The position numbers were made by a program, and so were the translations under genes. From contig JAWOGN010000010.1 in the NCBI GenBank assembly GCA_046496815.1, positions 1-35,869 of the forward strand: a stretch of 35,869 bases of DNA. Reading direction: 5' to 3'. The DNA comes from JAWOGN01 sp046496815. Its GTDB lineage: Bacteria; Desulfobacterota; DSM-4660; Desulfatiglandales; Desulfatiglandaceae. A model generated the notes under the pieces. The model was not told the DNA's origin and ran no database searches. It worked only from the letters and a program-made list of their open reading frames with translations. This document shows positions 25,299-33,404 of this stretch, piece after piece (position 1 is the stretch's first letter; every line of letters begins with the position of its first letter).

Positions 25299-25386
25299 AT
25301 TCCCTGAGTAGCCCGATACGCAAGCGCAAACTTCAAAGTTACGACGCTTAGACAGAAAACAGCGGATATCAGAAAAGGAGACTCAC

Positions 25387-26838
25387 ATGGCAGGTAAATT
25401 TCTTTCAGGCGGCCAATATCAACCGCTTTCGTCGGAGCAGCTTCAAATCATCCACAAGGCGGCCCTGAACATTTTGGAAAGGACAGGATTTGGGTATGAA
25501 TCCGGTCTCGATGAAACCCTGGAAATGCTGGAAAAAGCAGGTGTCACATGGGATCGAGAGCGCTCGCGTCTTTTTTTTCCCAGCCGTCTGGTTTCGGAAA
25601 AAGCCGCCCAAGCACCCGAGCGGGTGGTTCTCTACAGCCGGGATGGGAAGAATGATCTGGATCTTACCCAACATCACGTTCATCTGGGTACAGGTGGCGC
25701 CGCCATCAAAGTCCTTGACCTTGAAACCGGAGAGGCTCGGCCCAGCACCCTGGAAGACCTGTATCAGCTTGGAAGGCTGGTAGATCAATTGGACAACATC
25801 CGTTTCTTCTTACGACCCTGCATACCGACGGACATTCCCGGCGCGGCCTATGATGTGAATGTCTTTTATGCCTGCATGAAAGCCACCGGCAAACACGTCA
25901 TGGCAGGCGTAAATGATGTAAGCAATTTTTACAAGGTCTTGGACTTGACGACGATGGTGGCGGGCGGATCGGAGAGGCTGAGGGAACGCCCCGGTATTTC
26001 AGTGATTACCAGTTTTGCCATCAGCCCCCTGAAACTGGACACCCAAACAACGCTCATCATGCAGGAAGCAGTTCGCAACCGGATTCCGGTGGCACTCTCC
26101 TGCGCGCCGATGGCGGGGTCAACCTCACCGGTTACGATGGCGGGGACGCTTGCGCAGATTCATGCCGAACAACTTGCCGGAATCACGATCTGTCAGTTGA
26201 CAAAACCGGGGGCTCCCCTGTTGTATGGCGGCATTCCGGGCATGGCCAATCTTTCCACAATGGGCTACCTGGGAGGAGGCGTAGAGTGCGGGATGATGAA
26301 TGCGGCGATTCATCAGTTGGCTGAATTTATCAAGGTCCCCAACTACAATTCATCCGGGCTGACGGACGCGAAGGTGCCGGATACGCAAGCGGGTTGGGAA
26401 AAAGGCATCACGACATTGCTCGCGGCAATGGGAGGTTCCAATTACATCCACCATGCGGCAGGAATGTTGGAATCGATGCTGAGCGTGGCATATGAACAAT
26501 TCGTGATGGATGACGAAATCATTGGGATGTGCTCCAGAGTTCTCAAGGGTATCGATGTTGATCCGGAGCACCTGGCTTTGGATGTCATCGACTCAGTCGG
26601 GCCGGGAGGGAATTTTATGACTTCCACCCACACCCTGGAGCACATGCGAACGGAGTTCTTTAATGGGAATGGTTTGACGGACCGTAAAGGCCGAGACAAA
26701 TGGACTGCGGAAGGCTCCAAAGATGCGCGGACACGCGCTCGGGAGATGGCAAAAAAAATGCTGAAAAATGAAGAGAAGTCATATATCCCGGCTGATCTGG
26801 ACAGACTCATTCGTGAGAAATATGAGATCTTACTTTAG
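25387..26838 (+). CDS. MttB-superfamily methyltransferase, non-pyrrolysine (copy 3, MttB-like with Leu)
   Basis: A 483-aa MTTB-family protein with AAGGAG before its ATG. Of the five copies it looks most like archaeal MttB around the active site: SSGLTDAKVPDTQAGWEK, where L325 (CTG at 26359) takes the pyrrolysine place. Other family segments are VHLGTGGAAIKVLD near 98, AGSTSPVTMAGTLAQIHAE near 243 and VGPGGNFMTSTHTLEH near 398. It is followed after 14 bp by the nitrilase-superfamily amidase, so they are very likely one transcript. A leucine cannot act as nucleophile or electrophile, so methyl transfer would rely on substrate activation by surrounding residues, as assumed for other non-Pyl members. 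Confidence 0.92.
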   Translation: MAGKFLSGGQYQPLSSEQLQIIHKAALNILERTGFGYESGLDETLEMLEKAGVTWDRERSRLFFPSRLVSEKAAQAPERVVLYSRDGKNDLDLTQHHVHLGTGGAAIKVLDLETGEARPSTLEDLYQLGRLVDQLDNIRFFLRPCIPTDIPGAAYDVNVFYACMKATGKHVMAGVNDVSNFYKVLDLTTMVAGGSERLRERPGISVITSFAISPLKLDTQTTLIMQEAVRNRIPVALSCAPMAGSTSPVTMAGTLAQIHAEQLAGITICQLTKPGAPLLYGGIPGMANLSTMGYLGGGVECGMMNAAIHQLAEFIKVPNYNSSGLTDAKVPDTQAGWEKGITTLLAAMGGSNYIHHAAGMLESMLSVAYEQFVMDDEIIGMCSRVLKGIDVDPEHLALDVIDSVGPGGNFMTSTHTLEHMRTEFFNGNGLTDRKGRDKWTAEGSKDARTRAREMAKKMLKNEEKSYIPADLDRLIREKYEILL

Positions 26839-26852
26839 GAAAGGATAAAGCA

Positions 26853-27767
26853 ATGAGAGTTTCTGTCGTTCAAACAGACCCCGCCCTGTTTGACGTTGCT
26901 GCCAATGTGGACGTCGTAATCACCAAGATTCGGGAAGTTCAAGAAAAAGGCGCCGATCTGATCGTCTTTCCGGAATTGGCACTGACAGGATATTTTGTCA
27001 GGCATCGGTACCACGAAGTGGCCCTCAGAATGGATTCGCCGGAAATACTGCGATTGGCCGCCGCGACCGAAGGAACCGCGGCCGTCGTCGGTTTTATTGA
27101 AGAGTCCCGTTCCATGAACTTTTACAACGCCGCGCTGGTAGCGGTCGATGGAAAAGCGCTTTTTGCCTACCGCAAACTGAATCTCCCCAATTACGGTGTT
27201 TTTGAGGAGCGAAAATTCTTTTCTCATGGAAAGCGAATCCCTGTTTTCAGGCTCCACGGCTTTGTGATGGCCGTGATGATCTGCAACGACTTGTGGCACC
27301 CGTCTTTACCGTACCTCGGGGTATGCCAGAAGGCGGACGCCTTTATCACGATTTACAACTCCTCCCAGGGTTCCATGGGCACTGAATTCTCCAACATTGA
27401 AAGTTGGGGAATTATCAACAAGTTCTATTCCCGTGTCTTTGGTATCTACAACATCTGTGCCAACCGTGTCGGCCATGAATCCTGGGAAGATCGGAGGTGT
27501 GCCGCAGCCGATGAAGCCGCTGGGTCGGAATCGGATCAAACGAGCTTCCGCTTCTGGGGCGGCAGCGAAATCATCAATCCTTACGGCCAACAGATCGCAA
27601 AGGCCGCCCTCTACAAGCCGGATGAAATTTCCGGAGAAATCTCCAAGGAGCTGCTCAGGAAGAAAAGAATTCTGCTCCCGTATCTGAGAAATGATGATCC
27701 TTTTTTTACCTATCGAGAGCTCGAGCGCATTTTGTATCACAAGGAGCAAAACATTCCTCAGGAATGA
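26853..27767 (+). CDS. Carbon-nitrogen hydrolase (nitrilase superfamily amidase)
   Basis: A 304-aa cytosolic enzyme with the complete catalytic triad: E41 in FPELALTGY, K108 in YRKLNLPNYG and C144 in MICNDLWHP. The length and the YRKLNLPNYGVFEE segment recall the glutaminase-like/aliphatic amidase branches that also supply NAD synthetase domains. Members hydrolyse amides or N-carbamoyl compounds through a thioester. It lies 14 bp after MttB copy 3 and 58 bp before a HyuA-like gene, so an amide or ureide precursor of the methylated substrate is plausible (inference). Exact branch (carbamoylase, omega-amidase, aliphatic amidase) is unresolved. Confidence 0.9.
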   Translation: MRVSVVQTDPALFDVAANVDVVITKIREVQEKGADLIVFPELALTGYFVRHRYHEVALRMDSPEILRLAAATEGTAAVVGFIEESRSMNFYNAALVAVDGKALFAYRKLNLPNYGVFEERKFFSHGKRIPVFRLHGFVMAVMICNDLWHPSLPYLGVCQKADAFITIYNSSQGSMGTEFSNIESWGIINKFYSRVFGIYNICANRVGHESWEDRRCAAADEAAGSESDQTSFRFWGGSEIINPYGQQIAKAALYKPDEISGEISKELLRKKRILLPYLRNDDPFFTYRELERILYHKEQNIPQE

Positions 27768-27825
27768 ATGCCTCAATAGTCCCTATTAATTTCAGTAACA
27801 TATAGAAAATCCGAGGCGTTAAATC

Positions 27826-29823
27826 ATGAACGTTTCCTTGGGGATTGACACCGGCGGGACGTACACCGATGCGGCTCTGGTCAACCAAACCACGGGTGAG
27901 GTCCTGGCATCAGCCAAAGCGCTAACCACGCATGATGATCTTTCTGTCGGTATCAGAAATGCCATCGCAGCGGTACTCAGCGCAGACGGAAAACCTTTTC
28001 CTCAGCATGAATTGAATATGGTCTCATTGTCGACGACCCTCGCAACAAACGCGATCGCCGAGGGATACGGTGGATATGTTTGCCTGTTGCTGATCGGTTA
28101 CGATGAGAATCTGATGCGGCAGTACAACTTCCATCAGCACCTGGTTACCGATGACGTTGTTTATCTTCGCGGTGGACACGACATTCAAGGCAATGAGGTA
28201 GCGCCTCTGGATGAGGACGCAGCCCGGCAGGCTATTCTGGCGCGACACAGTAAAGTGGAAGCGTTTGCGGTATCCGGCTACTTCGGGGTACGCAACCCGG
28301 ATCACGAGCTGAGGACGCGGGTTTTGGTGGAAAATCTGACCGGCCTGCCGGTAACCTGCGGTCACGAACTGACCGGTCGTCTCAACGCCGTACGCAGGGC
28401 CACAACGGTGGCACTCAATGCCCAACTCATCTCGCTGTTGCAAGAGCTTATCGCCAGGGTGGGCCAAACACTCGAGGAACTTCGCATTACCGCCCCATTG
28501 ATGGTGGTCAAGGGAGATGGTTCACTTGTACGAGCAGACTGGGCCATACAGCGCCCTATCGAGACCATTTTGTCCGGACCTGCGGCAAGCGCTGTGGGGG
28601 CACTGAATCTGACGGGACGGCGCGATGTTTGGGTCGTGGACATGGGGGGGACGACCACTGATATTATGGCACTTCGCAATGGCCGACCCATTCTCAACCC
28701 GGACGGGGCCCGGGTCGGTGGTACGCGAACCATGGTCGAGGCGGTGGATGTCCACACGGCGGGACTCGGCGGTGACAGCCATGTGCGATTGGGCCGTGAA
28801 GGACAACTGCGGGTCGGGCCTCGGCGCGTCGTGCCGCTGTGCGTATTGGCAGACAGGCATCCCGATGTGTTGAAAAAACTACGCCGCCCTGTTTTGCAGC
28901 CGTTTGGGGAAAACCCGGTCACCCAATTTCTCATTCCATGGAGACACCCCTCCCGGCAACTCTCAGACAGAGACATGGCATTGCTGTCTCGCGCAATGCG
29001 GAAGCCGTTGGCCCTATCGTCCAGTGAGATACGCGACGATTGGATGTTTTGGCAGCGTATCGAGAGTCTGGAGAAAAGGCGCCTGGTGCAACGTGCCGCT
29101 TTCACACCGACGGACGCTCTGCACGCATTGGGCTCGATCCGGCAATGGAATGGAGAAGCGTCCCGACTGGGTGCAGAGTTGTTGGCCTCCCAATGCAACC
29201 TGTCGACAAACGCATTCTGTGAAAAAGTCATTCGGTGCGTATCCAACCAGGTGGTAAAAGAGTTGGTCAGCAAGATACTGGAAGCGGGAAGTGGTCTTCC
29301 CGAATGGGAAAAGGAGCCTACGGCGGCTTCGCTGATGGAGCGGGCCCTCGCTGATGAGAATCATGGGGATCTGGGATGTAACCTGGAACTGAAACGACCC
29401 TTGGTGGCCGTCGGCGCGCCTGTAAATGCCTATATGCCGCGCGCCGCTGCGAGACTTCATACGGAGTTACTCATCCCTGCCAAGGCCGAAGTCGCAAATG
29501 CGGTGGGAGCGGTGGCCGGCGGTGTCATACAACACGTGCGGGCTCTCATCAGCCCCCTGAACAGCGCCGGCCGGTTTCGTCTGTATCTGCCGGATGGCGT
29601 GCGCGATTTCGAAGATCTGGAGGAAGCTGTGCGTTACGCAAATCAAGCGATACCCCCTTACGCCGAAGCGCTCGCGCGACGGGCAGGCGCAGAACAGGTT
29701 GAGGTGAGGATGGCCCGAGAGGACCGACGTGTGAGGTTAGACAAGGGTGGTGCAGATGAAATCTACTTGCAGACGGCGCTCCGCTTTACAGCAGTGGGTC
29801 GACCCGGCGTGGCGGCGCAATAG
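27826..29823 (+). CDS. HyuA/oxoprolinase-family ASKHA protein (hydantoinase A-like), no HyuB partner
   Basis: A 665-aa protein starting MNVSLGIDTGGTYTDAALV, the phosphate-1 loop of the hydantoinase/5-oxoprolinase A family, with a second nucleotide-site motif VVDMGGTTTDIMAL near residue 272 and SGPAASAVGA near 248. Known HyuA-type subunits couple ATP hydrolysis to opening of hydantoins, oxoproline or related cyclic amides, or act in ketone carboxylases, normally with a B subunit. No B-subunit gene is present here. It has no Fe-S cysteine cluster, so it is not an obvious RamA/RACo corrinoid activator, though both are ASKHA proteins. Position after the amidase and between methyltransferase genes suggests a role in preparing the substrate or in ATP-driven enzyme maintenance. 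Confidence 0.85.
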   Translation: MNVSLGIDTGGTYTDAALVNQTTGEVLASAKALTTHDDLSVGIRNAIAAVLSADGKPFPQHELNMVSLSTTLATNAIAEGYGGYVCLLLIGYDENLMRQYNFHQHLVTDDVVYLRGGHDIQGNEVAPLDEDAARQAILARHSKVEAFAVSGYFGVRNPDHELRTRVLVENLTGLPVTCGHELTGRLNAVRRATTVALNAQLISLLQELIARVGQTLEELRITAPLMVVKGDGSLVRADWAIQRPIETILSGPAASAVGALNLTGRRDVWVVDMGGTTTDIMALRNGRPILNPDGARVGGTRTMVEAVDVHTAGLGGDSHVRLGREGQLRVGPRRVVPLCVLADRHPDVLKKLRRPVLQPFGENPVTQFLIPWRHPSRQLSDRDMALLSRAMRKPLALSSSEIRDDWMFWQRIESLEKRRLVQRAAFTPTDALHALGSIRQWNGEASRLGAELLASQCNLSTNAFCEKVIRCVSNQVVKELVSKILEAGSGLPEWEKEPTAASLMERALADENHGDLGCNLELKRPLVAVGAPVNAYMPRAAARLHTELLIPAKAEVANAVGAVAGGVIQHVRALISPLNSAGRFRLYLPDGVRDFEDLEEAVRYANQAIPPYAEALARRAGAEQVEVRMAREDRRVRLDKGGADEIYLQTALRFTAVGRPGVAAQ

Positions 29824-30179
29824 CAACCTTCAACACAGTGCAGCAGTCCGCGTTACACCATCGCATCTTTTCTCTAAAAAATTGACGACCTCGGGCGACC
29901 GCACAACCAACGAGCGGTTTAAACCGTACTGACCTTGCCGTGCTTGCCCTGCCCTGCCGCAACGCTATGGCACACCCATAAAAAAAAGTGTGCGCGCGCT
30001 GATATCCCTTTCTTTCCAGGTTTAAAAAGCGATACACGTTTTCGGTTCCCCCGTTTTTTTCCTTTTATGGTGGACAAAAAAACTTGCGGGGTGGTAAGAG
30101 AATATTATGATCTGTGGGTACGACGGATAAAGTCATTGGGACCAAGGACGCCAACAGGGGTTAACAGAGGAGGATGGAT
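29824..30179. other. 356-bp intergenic region before the pterin methyltransferase
   Basis: No supportable gene. It contains a perfect 12-bp palindrome CGGTTTAAACCG (29915-29926) and a 6-bp inverted repeat GCACAC/GTGTGC around an A-rich loop (29970-29993). No T-run follows either. No convincing -35/-10 pair for the downstream gene was found, although a TATTAT lies in it. The palindrome is a candidate operator. Confidence 0.4.
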
Positions 30180-30977
30180 ATGATTATTGTGGGAGAACTG
30201 ATTAATGCAAGCCGCAAAAAAGTCGCCGCATTCATCGAGAGAAAAGACAGGGAGGCCATACAGAAAATCGCCATAGATCAGCAAGAAAGCGGGGCGAACC
30301 TCATCGATGTGAACGCGGGTGTTTTTGTAGGAAAAGAAACCGAATATCTGAAATGGCTTGTTACCACGGTTCAGGAAGCATCGGATGTATCCTGCTGTAT
30401 CGACAGTCCCGATCCGAAAGCCATCGAAGGCGCGCTTTCGGTTCACAAGGGAACGGCCATGATCAACTCCATATCTTTGGAAAAAGAACGCTACGACACC
30501 TTGCTTCCGATTGTCTCCGGTACGGATTGCAAAGTCGTGGCCTTGTGTATGAGTGACACGGGTATGCCGAGGACTGCCGAGGAAAGAATTGTCATCGCAG
30601 AGGAACTGATCAACGCTCTGGTTAAAAACAATGTGGACCTGGATAATATCTATGTGGACCCGCTCGTACAACCCATTTCCACCGACGGCACCTTTGGGGT
30701 TGAGTTTTTAAACGCCATCGACGTCATCATGACCCAATTCAAAGGCGTACATACGATCTGCGGACTTTCAAATGTATCTTACGGCCTTCCGGAGCGGAAG
30801 TTTTTAAACCGGACGTTTATGGTGATGGCCATCACAAAAGGTCTCGACGGCGCCATCGTGGATCCTCTCGACAAGCGGATGATGGCGGCCATCGTTGCCG
30901 CGGAAGCCCTGGCCGGGAAGGACGATTACTGTGGTAGTTATTTGCAGGCATACCGGGCGAAGAGATTCGAGTTCTGA
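30180..30977 (+). CDS. Pterin-dependent methyltransferase (MtgA/AcsE-type methylcorrinoid:tetrahydrofolate methyltransferase)
   Basis: A 265-aa TIM-barrel protein of the pterin-binding (DHPS/MeTr) family. The ATG at 30180 is preferred over 30174 because AGAGGAGG (30166-30173) then has proper spacing. The start MIIVGELINASRK, SGANLIDVNAG near residues 39-49, and INSISLEKERYD near 98 are the usual pterin-site strands; GLSNVSYGLPER near 198 carries the conserved Asn. Characterised relatives (MtgA, AcsE) move a methyl group between a corrinoid protein and tetrahydrofolate. It is followed by the corrinoid protein gene and is the only such gene in the window, so it probably serves several MttB-type enzymes (inference). 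Confidence 0.88.
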   Translation: MIIVGELINASRKKVAAFIERKDREAIQKIAIDQQESGANLIDVNAGVFVGKETEYLKWLVTTVQEASDVSCCIDSPDPKAIEGALSVHKGTAMINSISLEKERYDTLLPIVSGTDCKVVALCMSDTGMPRTAEERIVIAEELINALVKNNVDLDNIYVDPLVQPISTDGTFGVEFLNAIDVIMTQFKGVHTICGLSNVSYGLPERKFLNRTFMVMAITKGLDGAIVDPLDKRMMAAIVAAEALAGKDDYCGSYLQAYRAKRFEF

Positions 30978-31082
30978 GTCCATTTTCAATTTTTGCTATG
31001 GTCTACCAAGCCGACACAGATCACTCATATGATCAAAAGACCACACATCCCTAGACCGCTGGGTGACCGACAGGCAACGCCA

Positions 31083-31111
31083 TTGACAAAAATGAGTACT
31101 TCAACTATACG
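31083..31111 (+). promoter_or_regulatory. Sigma-70-type promoter for the corrinoid protein gene
   Basis: TTGACA (31083-31088), a 17-bp spacer and TATACG (31106-31111; 4 of 6, including the TATA core). The expected start of transcription is about 115 nt before the corrinoid-protein ATG, so this gene can be transcribed independently of the pterin methyltransferase gene 257 bp upstream. Confidence 0.55.
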
Positions 31112-31234
31112 ATTGGAAATAAAAAAAGAGGTATCAATTTAGATTTTTGAAAGAACTCGTGAGCAAAACAACAGGGTATTTACCGAGACCTGTAACGCCC
31201 TTCCAGACGAATCTTTTAAAAAGGAGGAATGATG

Positions 31235-31876
31235 ATGTCGGAGATATTCGGGAATCTCGCTGAGAATTTGATCGAAGGCAAAATTGAAGCGGTCGTGAAC
31301 CTTACAAAAGATGCCTTGGATCGTGGCATCGAGGCCGAGGAGGTCCTGGAAAAGGGACTCCTTGCCGGAATGGATGTTGTGGGGCAGCGATTCAAGGCCT
31401 CTGAAATGTTCATACCTGAGGTGTTACGATGTGCAAAGGCCATGAACAATGCCATGGAAGTGTTGCGGCCGCTCTTGGCCGAGAGCGGCACAGCGAATAC
31501 CGGCACGATCGTCATCGGCACCGTAAAGGGTGACCTGCATGACATTGGAAAAAATCTGGTGGGGATGATGTTCGAGGGCGCCGGCTTTAAGGTGATTGAT
31601 TTGGGAATTGATGTGGAAGCGCAGACGTTTATTGAGGCCGTGAAAGCGCACAATCCCGGCATTGTCGGGTTGTCGGCACTCTTGACAACAACCATGCCGA
31701 AGATGGCCGAGACGATTGATGCGATGAAAGAGGCAGGGCTCCGCGACAAGGTGAAGATAATGATCGGCGGGGCACCCGTTACCGAGGCCTTCGGCAAGGA
31801 AATCGGAGCCGATCAGTATGCTTCCAACGCGGCGATCGCGGTTGACAAGGGCAAGGAGCTACTTTCCCGAGTATAA
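31235..31876 (+). CDS. Methyltransferase corrinoid protein (MttC/MtqC-like, B12-binding)
   Basis: A 213-aa protein. Three in-frame ATGs occur (31229, 31232, 31235); the last has the best spacing to GGAGG (31223-31227). An N-terminal four-helix cap domain (about residues 1-88) is followed by a Rossmann-type cobalamin domain with the lower-ligand motif GDLHDIGKN (H102), GLSALLTTT near 155 and IGGAPV near 183. It is the methyl carrier: an MttB-type enzyme methylates its Co(I) and the pterin enzyme removes the group to tetrahydrofolate. It is the only corrinoid protein visible for five MttB homologues and precedes two of them directly, in the same orientation. Confidence 0.94.
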   Translation: MSEIFGNLAENLIEGKIEAVVNLTKDALDRGIEAEEVLEKGLLAGMDVVGQRFKASEMFIPEVLRCAKAMNNAMEVLRPLLAESGTANTGTIVIGTVKGDLHDIGKNLVGMMFEGAGFKVIDLGIDVEAQTFIEAVKAHNPGIVGLSALLTTTMPKMAETIDAMKEAGLRDKVKIMIGGAPVTEAFGKEIGADQYASNAAIAVDKGKELLSRV

Positions 31877-31943
31877 GATCATCTTCCGGTTAATGGGAAC
31901 AGACGCATTCACACCCAGTTGATTTAGCCAATAGGAGGCGCCA

Positions 31944-33404
31944 ATGAAAATAAAATCGAATCAATCGGCAAACGAGACCCCGATGTTTCAGGTCCTCACT
32001 GAGGATCAGATAGCGCGGATCTATTTCGGGGCGTTAGATGTCCTTGAGATCTCCGGGGGAAGAGTTTTTCATGCAGAAGTCCTTGACTTGTTTCGAAAAA
32101 GCGACGCTGTGGTGACCGAAGAAAACCGTGTGAGAATTCCGACCTCTCTGGTAGAGCAGGCGCTTCGGAGTTGTCCGACCAAGACCACCTTGACGGGTCG
32201 AAACGGGAAACGTTCGGTCAAAGTCCAAAAAAACCATGTCTCCTTTGGAACCGGCCCAGACGCTCCATTTGTGTACGACAGGAAGACAGGAAAGCGTCGC
32301 AAGTCGACCTTTAATGACGTGGCGGCCGCGAGCCGAGTCGTGGATTATTTGACAAGGCTCGATTTTTGTATGTCTCACGGTTTGGTCTCGGATTCACCGG
32401 AGCCCAAAACATCAGACCGGCACCAGTTTTTTGCCATGATTAAGAACACCGGAAAGCCACTGGTGGTTTCCAATCAAGGCGCTGAGGGCCTAAAGGATCA
32501 ATGGGAGATGAGTTGCCTGATCAGGGGCGGCGAAAACGAGTTCCGTTTGAGCCCCCTTTTCGCAACCTATGTCCAATCGGATAGGCCGCTGATGCTGAGC
32601 AAGGAGACGGTGGACAAACTGATTTTCGCGGCGGAAAAAGGCATCCCGACCCTATACGCGCCATGTGCGGGTCTCGGTTTGACCGCACCTGCCAGCCTTG
32701 CAGGAGTGCTTGTGCAGACGCTGGCGGATGCGCTTTTGACCGTGGTCTTGTGCTACCTGAAAAAGCCCGGGTTGCCACTGATACTCGGGGGTCTCCAGAC
32801 CGTCATGGACCCTGAGAAGGCAACCCTTTATTACGGGGCGCCGGAACTTCACCTGACCTCGGTTGCAAGCACCGAAGTTTATAAATGGTTGGGACTCTTG
32901 AGTTCGGCTCCGGGGGGATGTTCCGACTCCAAAGCGGTGGATGAACAGGCGGCCTCGGAAGCTGTCATGAGCATCTACAACACGTTCATGGCGGGTTGTA
33001 ACCTGGTCCACCATGCCGGCTGTATCAACGGCGGTCTGGTCGGATCACTGTCCGGCATTGTCATGTGCGACGAAATTATCGGGATGATTCAGCAGATCGG
33101 TAAAGGGATAAAAGTGGACGAAGAAAATTTGGCATTGGACATACTCCAGGAAGTGGGTCCAGGCGGAGAGTTCATCAGCCACGACCATACATATGACCAC
33201 TGGAAGGAGTGGTTTCGACCGACAATCATAGACCGTTCGAACTGGGAAACATGGACGAACGCCGGCAGCAAAAATTATAATGCTCGCCTGGAGCCGGCAG
33301 TAGATCGGATACTGGAAACGCATGAGCCCGAGCCGCTGGATGAGGCCATACATAAGGAAATGAAAAAAATCATCGATCTGGCAGACAAGAAGGAGGCTTC
33401 CTGA
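31944..33404 (+). CDS. MttB-superfamily methyltransferase, non-pyrrolysine (copy 4)
   Basis: A 486-aa MTTB-family protein with TAGGAGG before its ATG. Landmarks: LTEDQIARIYFGALDVLEI near residue 18, VSFGTGPDAPFVYD near 99, LTAPASLAGVLVQTLADA near 246 and VGPGGEFISHDHTYDHW near 402. The pyrrolysine-equivalent site is PGGCSDSKAVDEQAA with C326 (TGT at 32919). It is the first of two tandem copies after the corrinoid protein; its stop and the next start overlap by one base (TGATG), so the two should be made in equal amounts and might form a pair. It lacks the EPxSPL segment (FATYVQSDRPLM there), a difference from copies 1, 2 and 5. Confidence 0.92.
   Translation: MKIKSNQSANETPMFQVLTEDQIARIYFGALDVLEISGGRVFHAEVLDLFRKSDAVVTEENRVRIPTSLVEQALRSCPTKTTLTGRNGKRSVKVQKNHVSFGTGPDAPFVYDRKTGKRRKSTFNDVAAASRVVDYLTRLDFCMSHGLVSDSPEPKTSDRHQFFAMIKNTGKPLVVSNQGAEGLKDQWEMSCLIRGGENEFRLSPLFATYVQSDRPLMLSKETVDKLIFAAEKGIPTLYAPCAGLGLTAPASLAGVLVQTLADALLTVVLCYLKKPGLPLILGGLQTVMDPEKATLYYGAPELHLTSVASTEVYKWLGLLSSAPGGCSDSKAVDEQAASEAVMSIYNTFMAGCNLVHHAGCINGGLVGSLSGIVMCDEIIGMIQQIGKGIKVDEENLALDILQEVGPGGEFISHDHTYDHWKEWFRPTIIDRSNWETWTNAGSKNYNARLEPAVDRILETHEPEPLDEAIHKEMKKIIDLADKKEAS

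Noticed and set aside
28362..29273. 303-codon minus strand frame opposite the HyuA-like gene
   Set aside because: Serine/arginine-rich shadow translation of a well-supported + strand gene.
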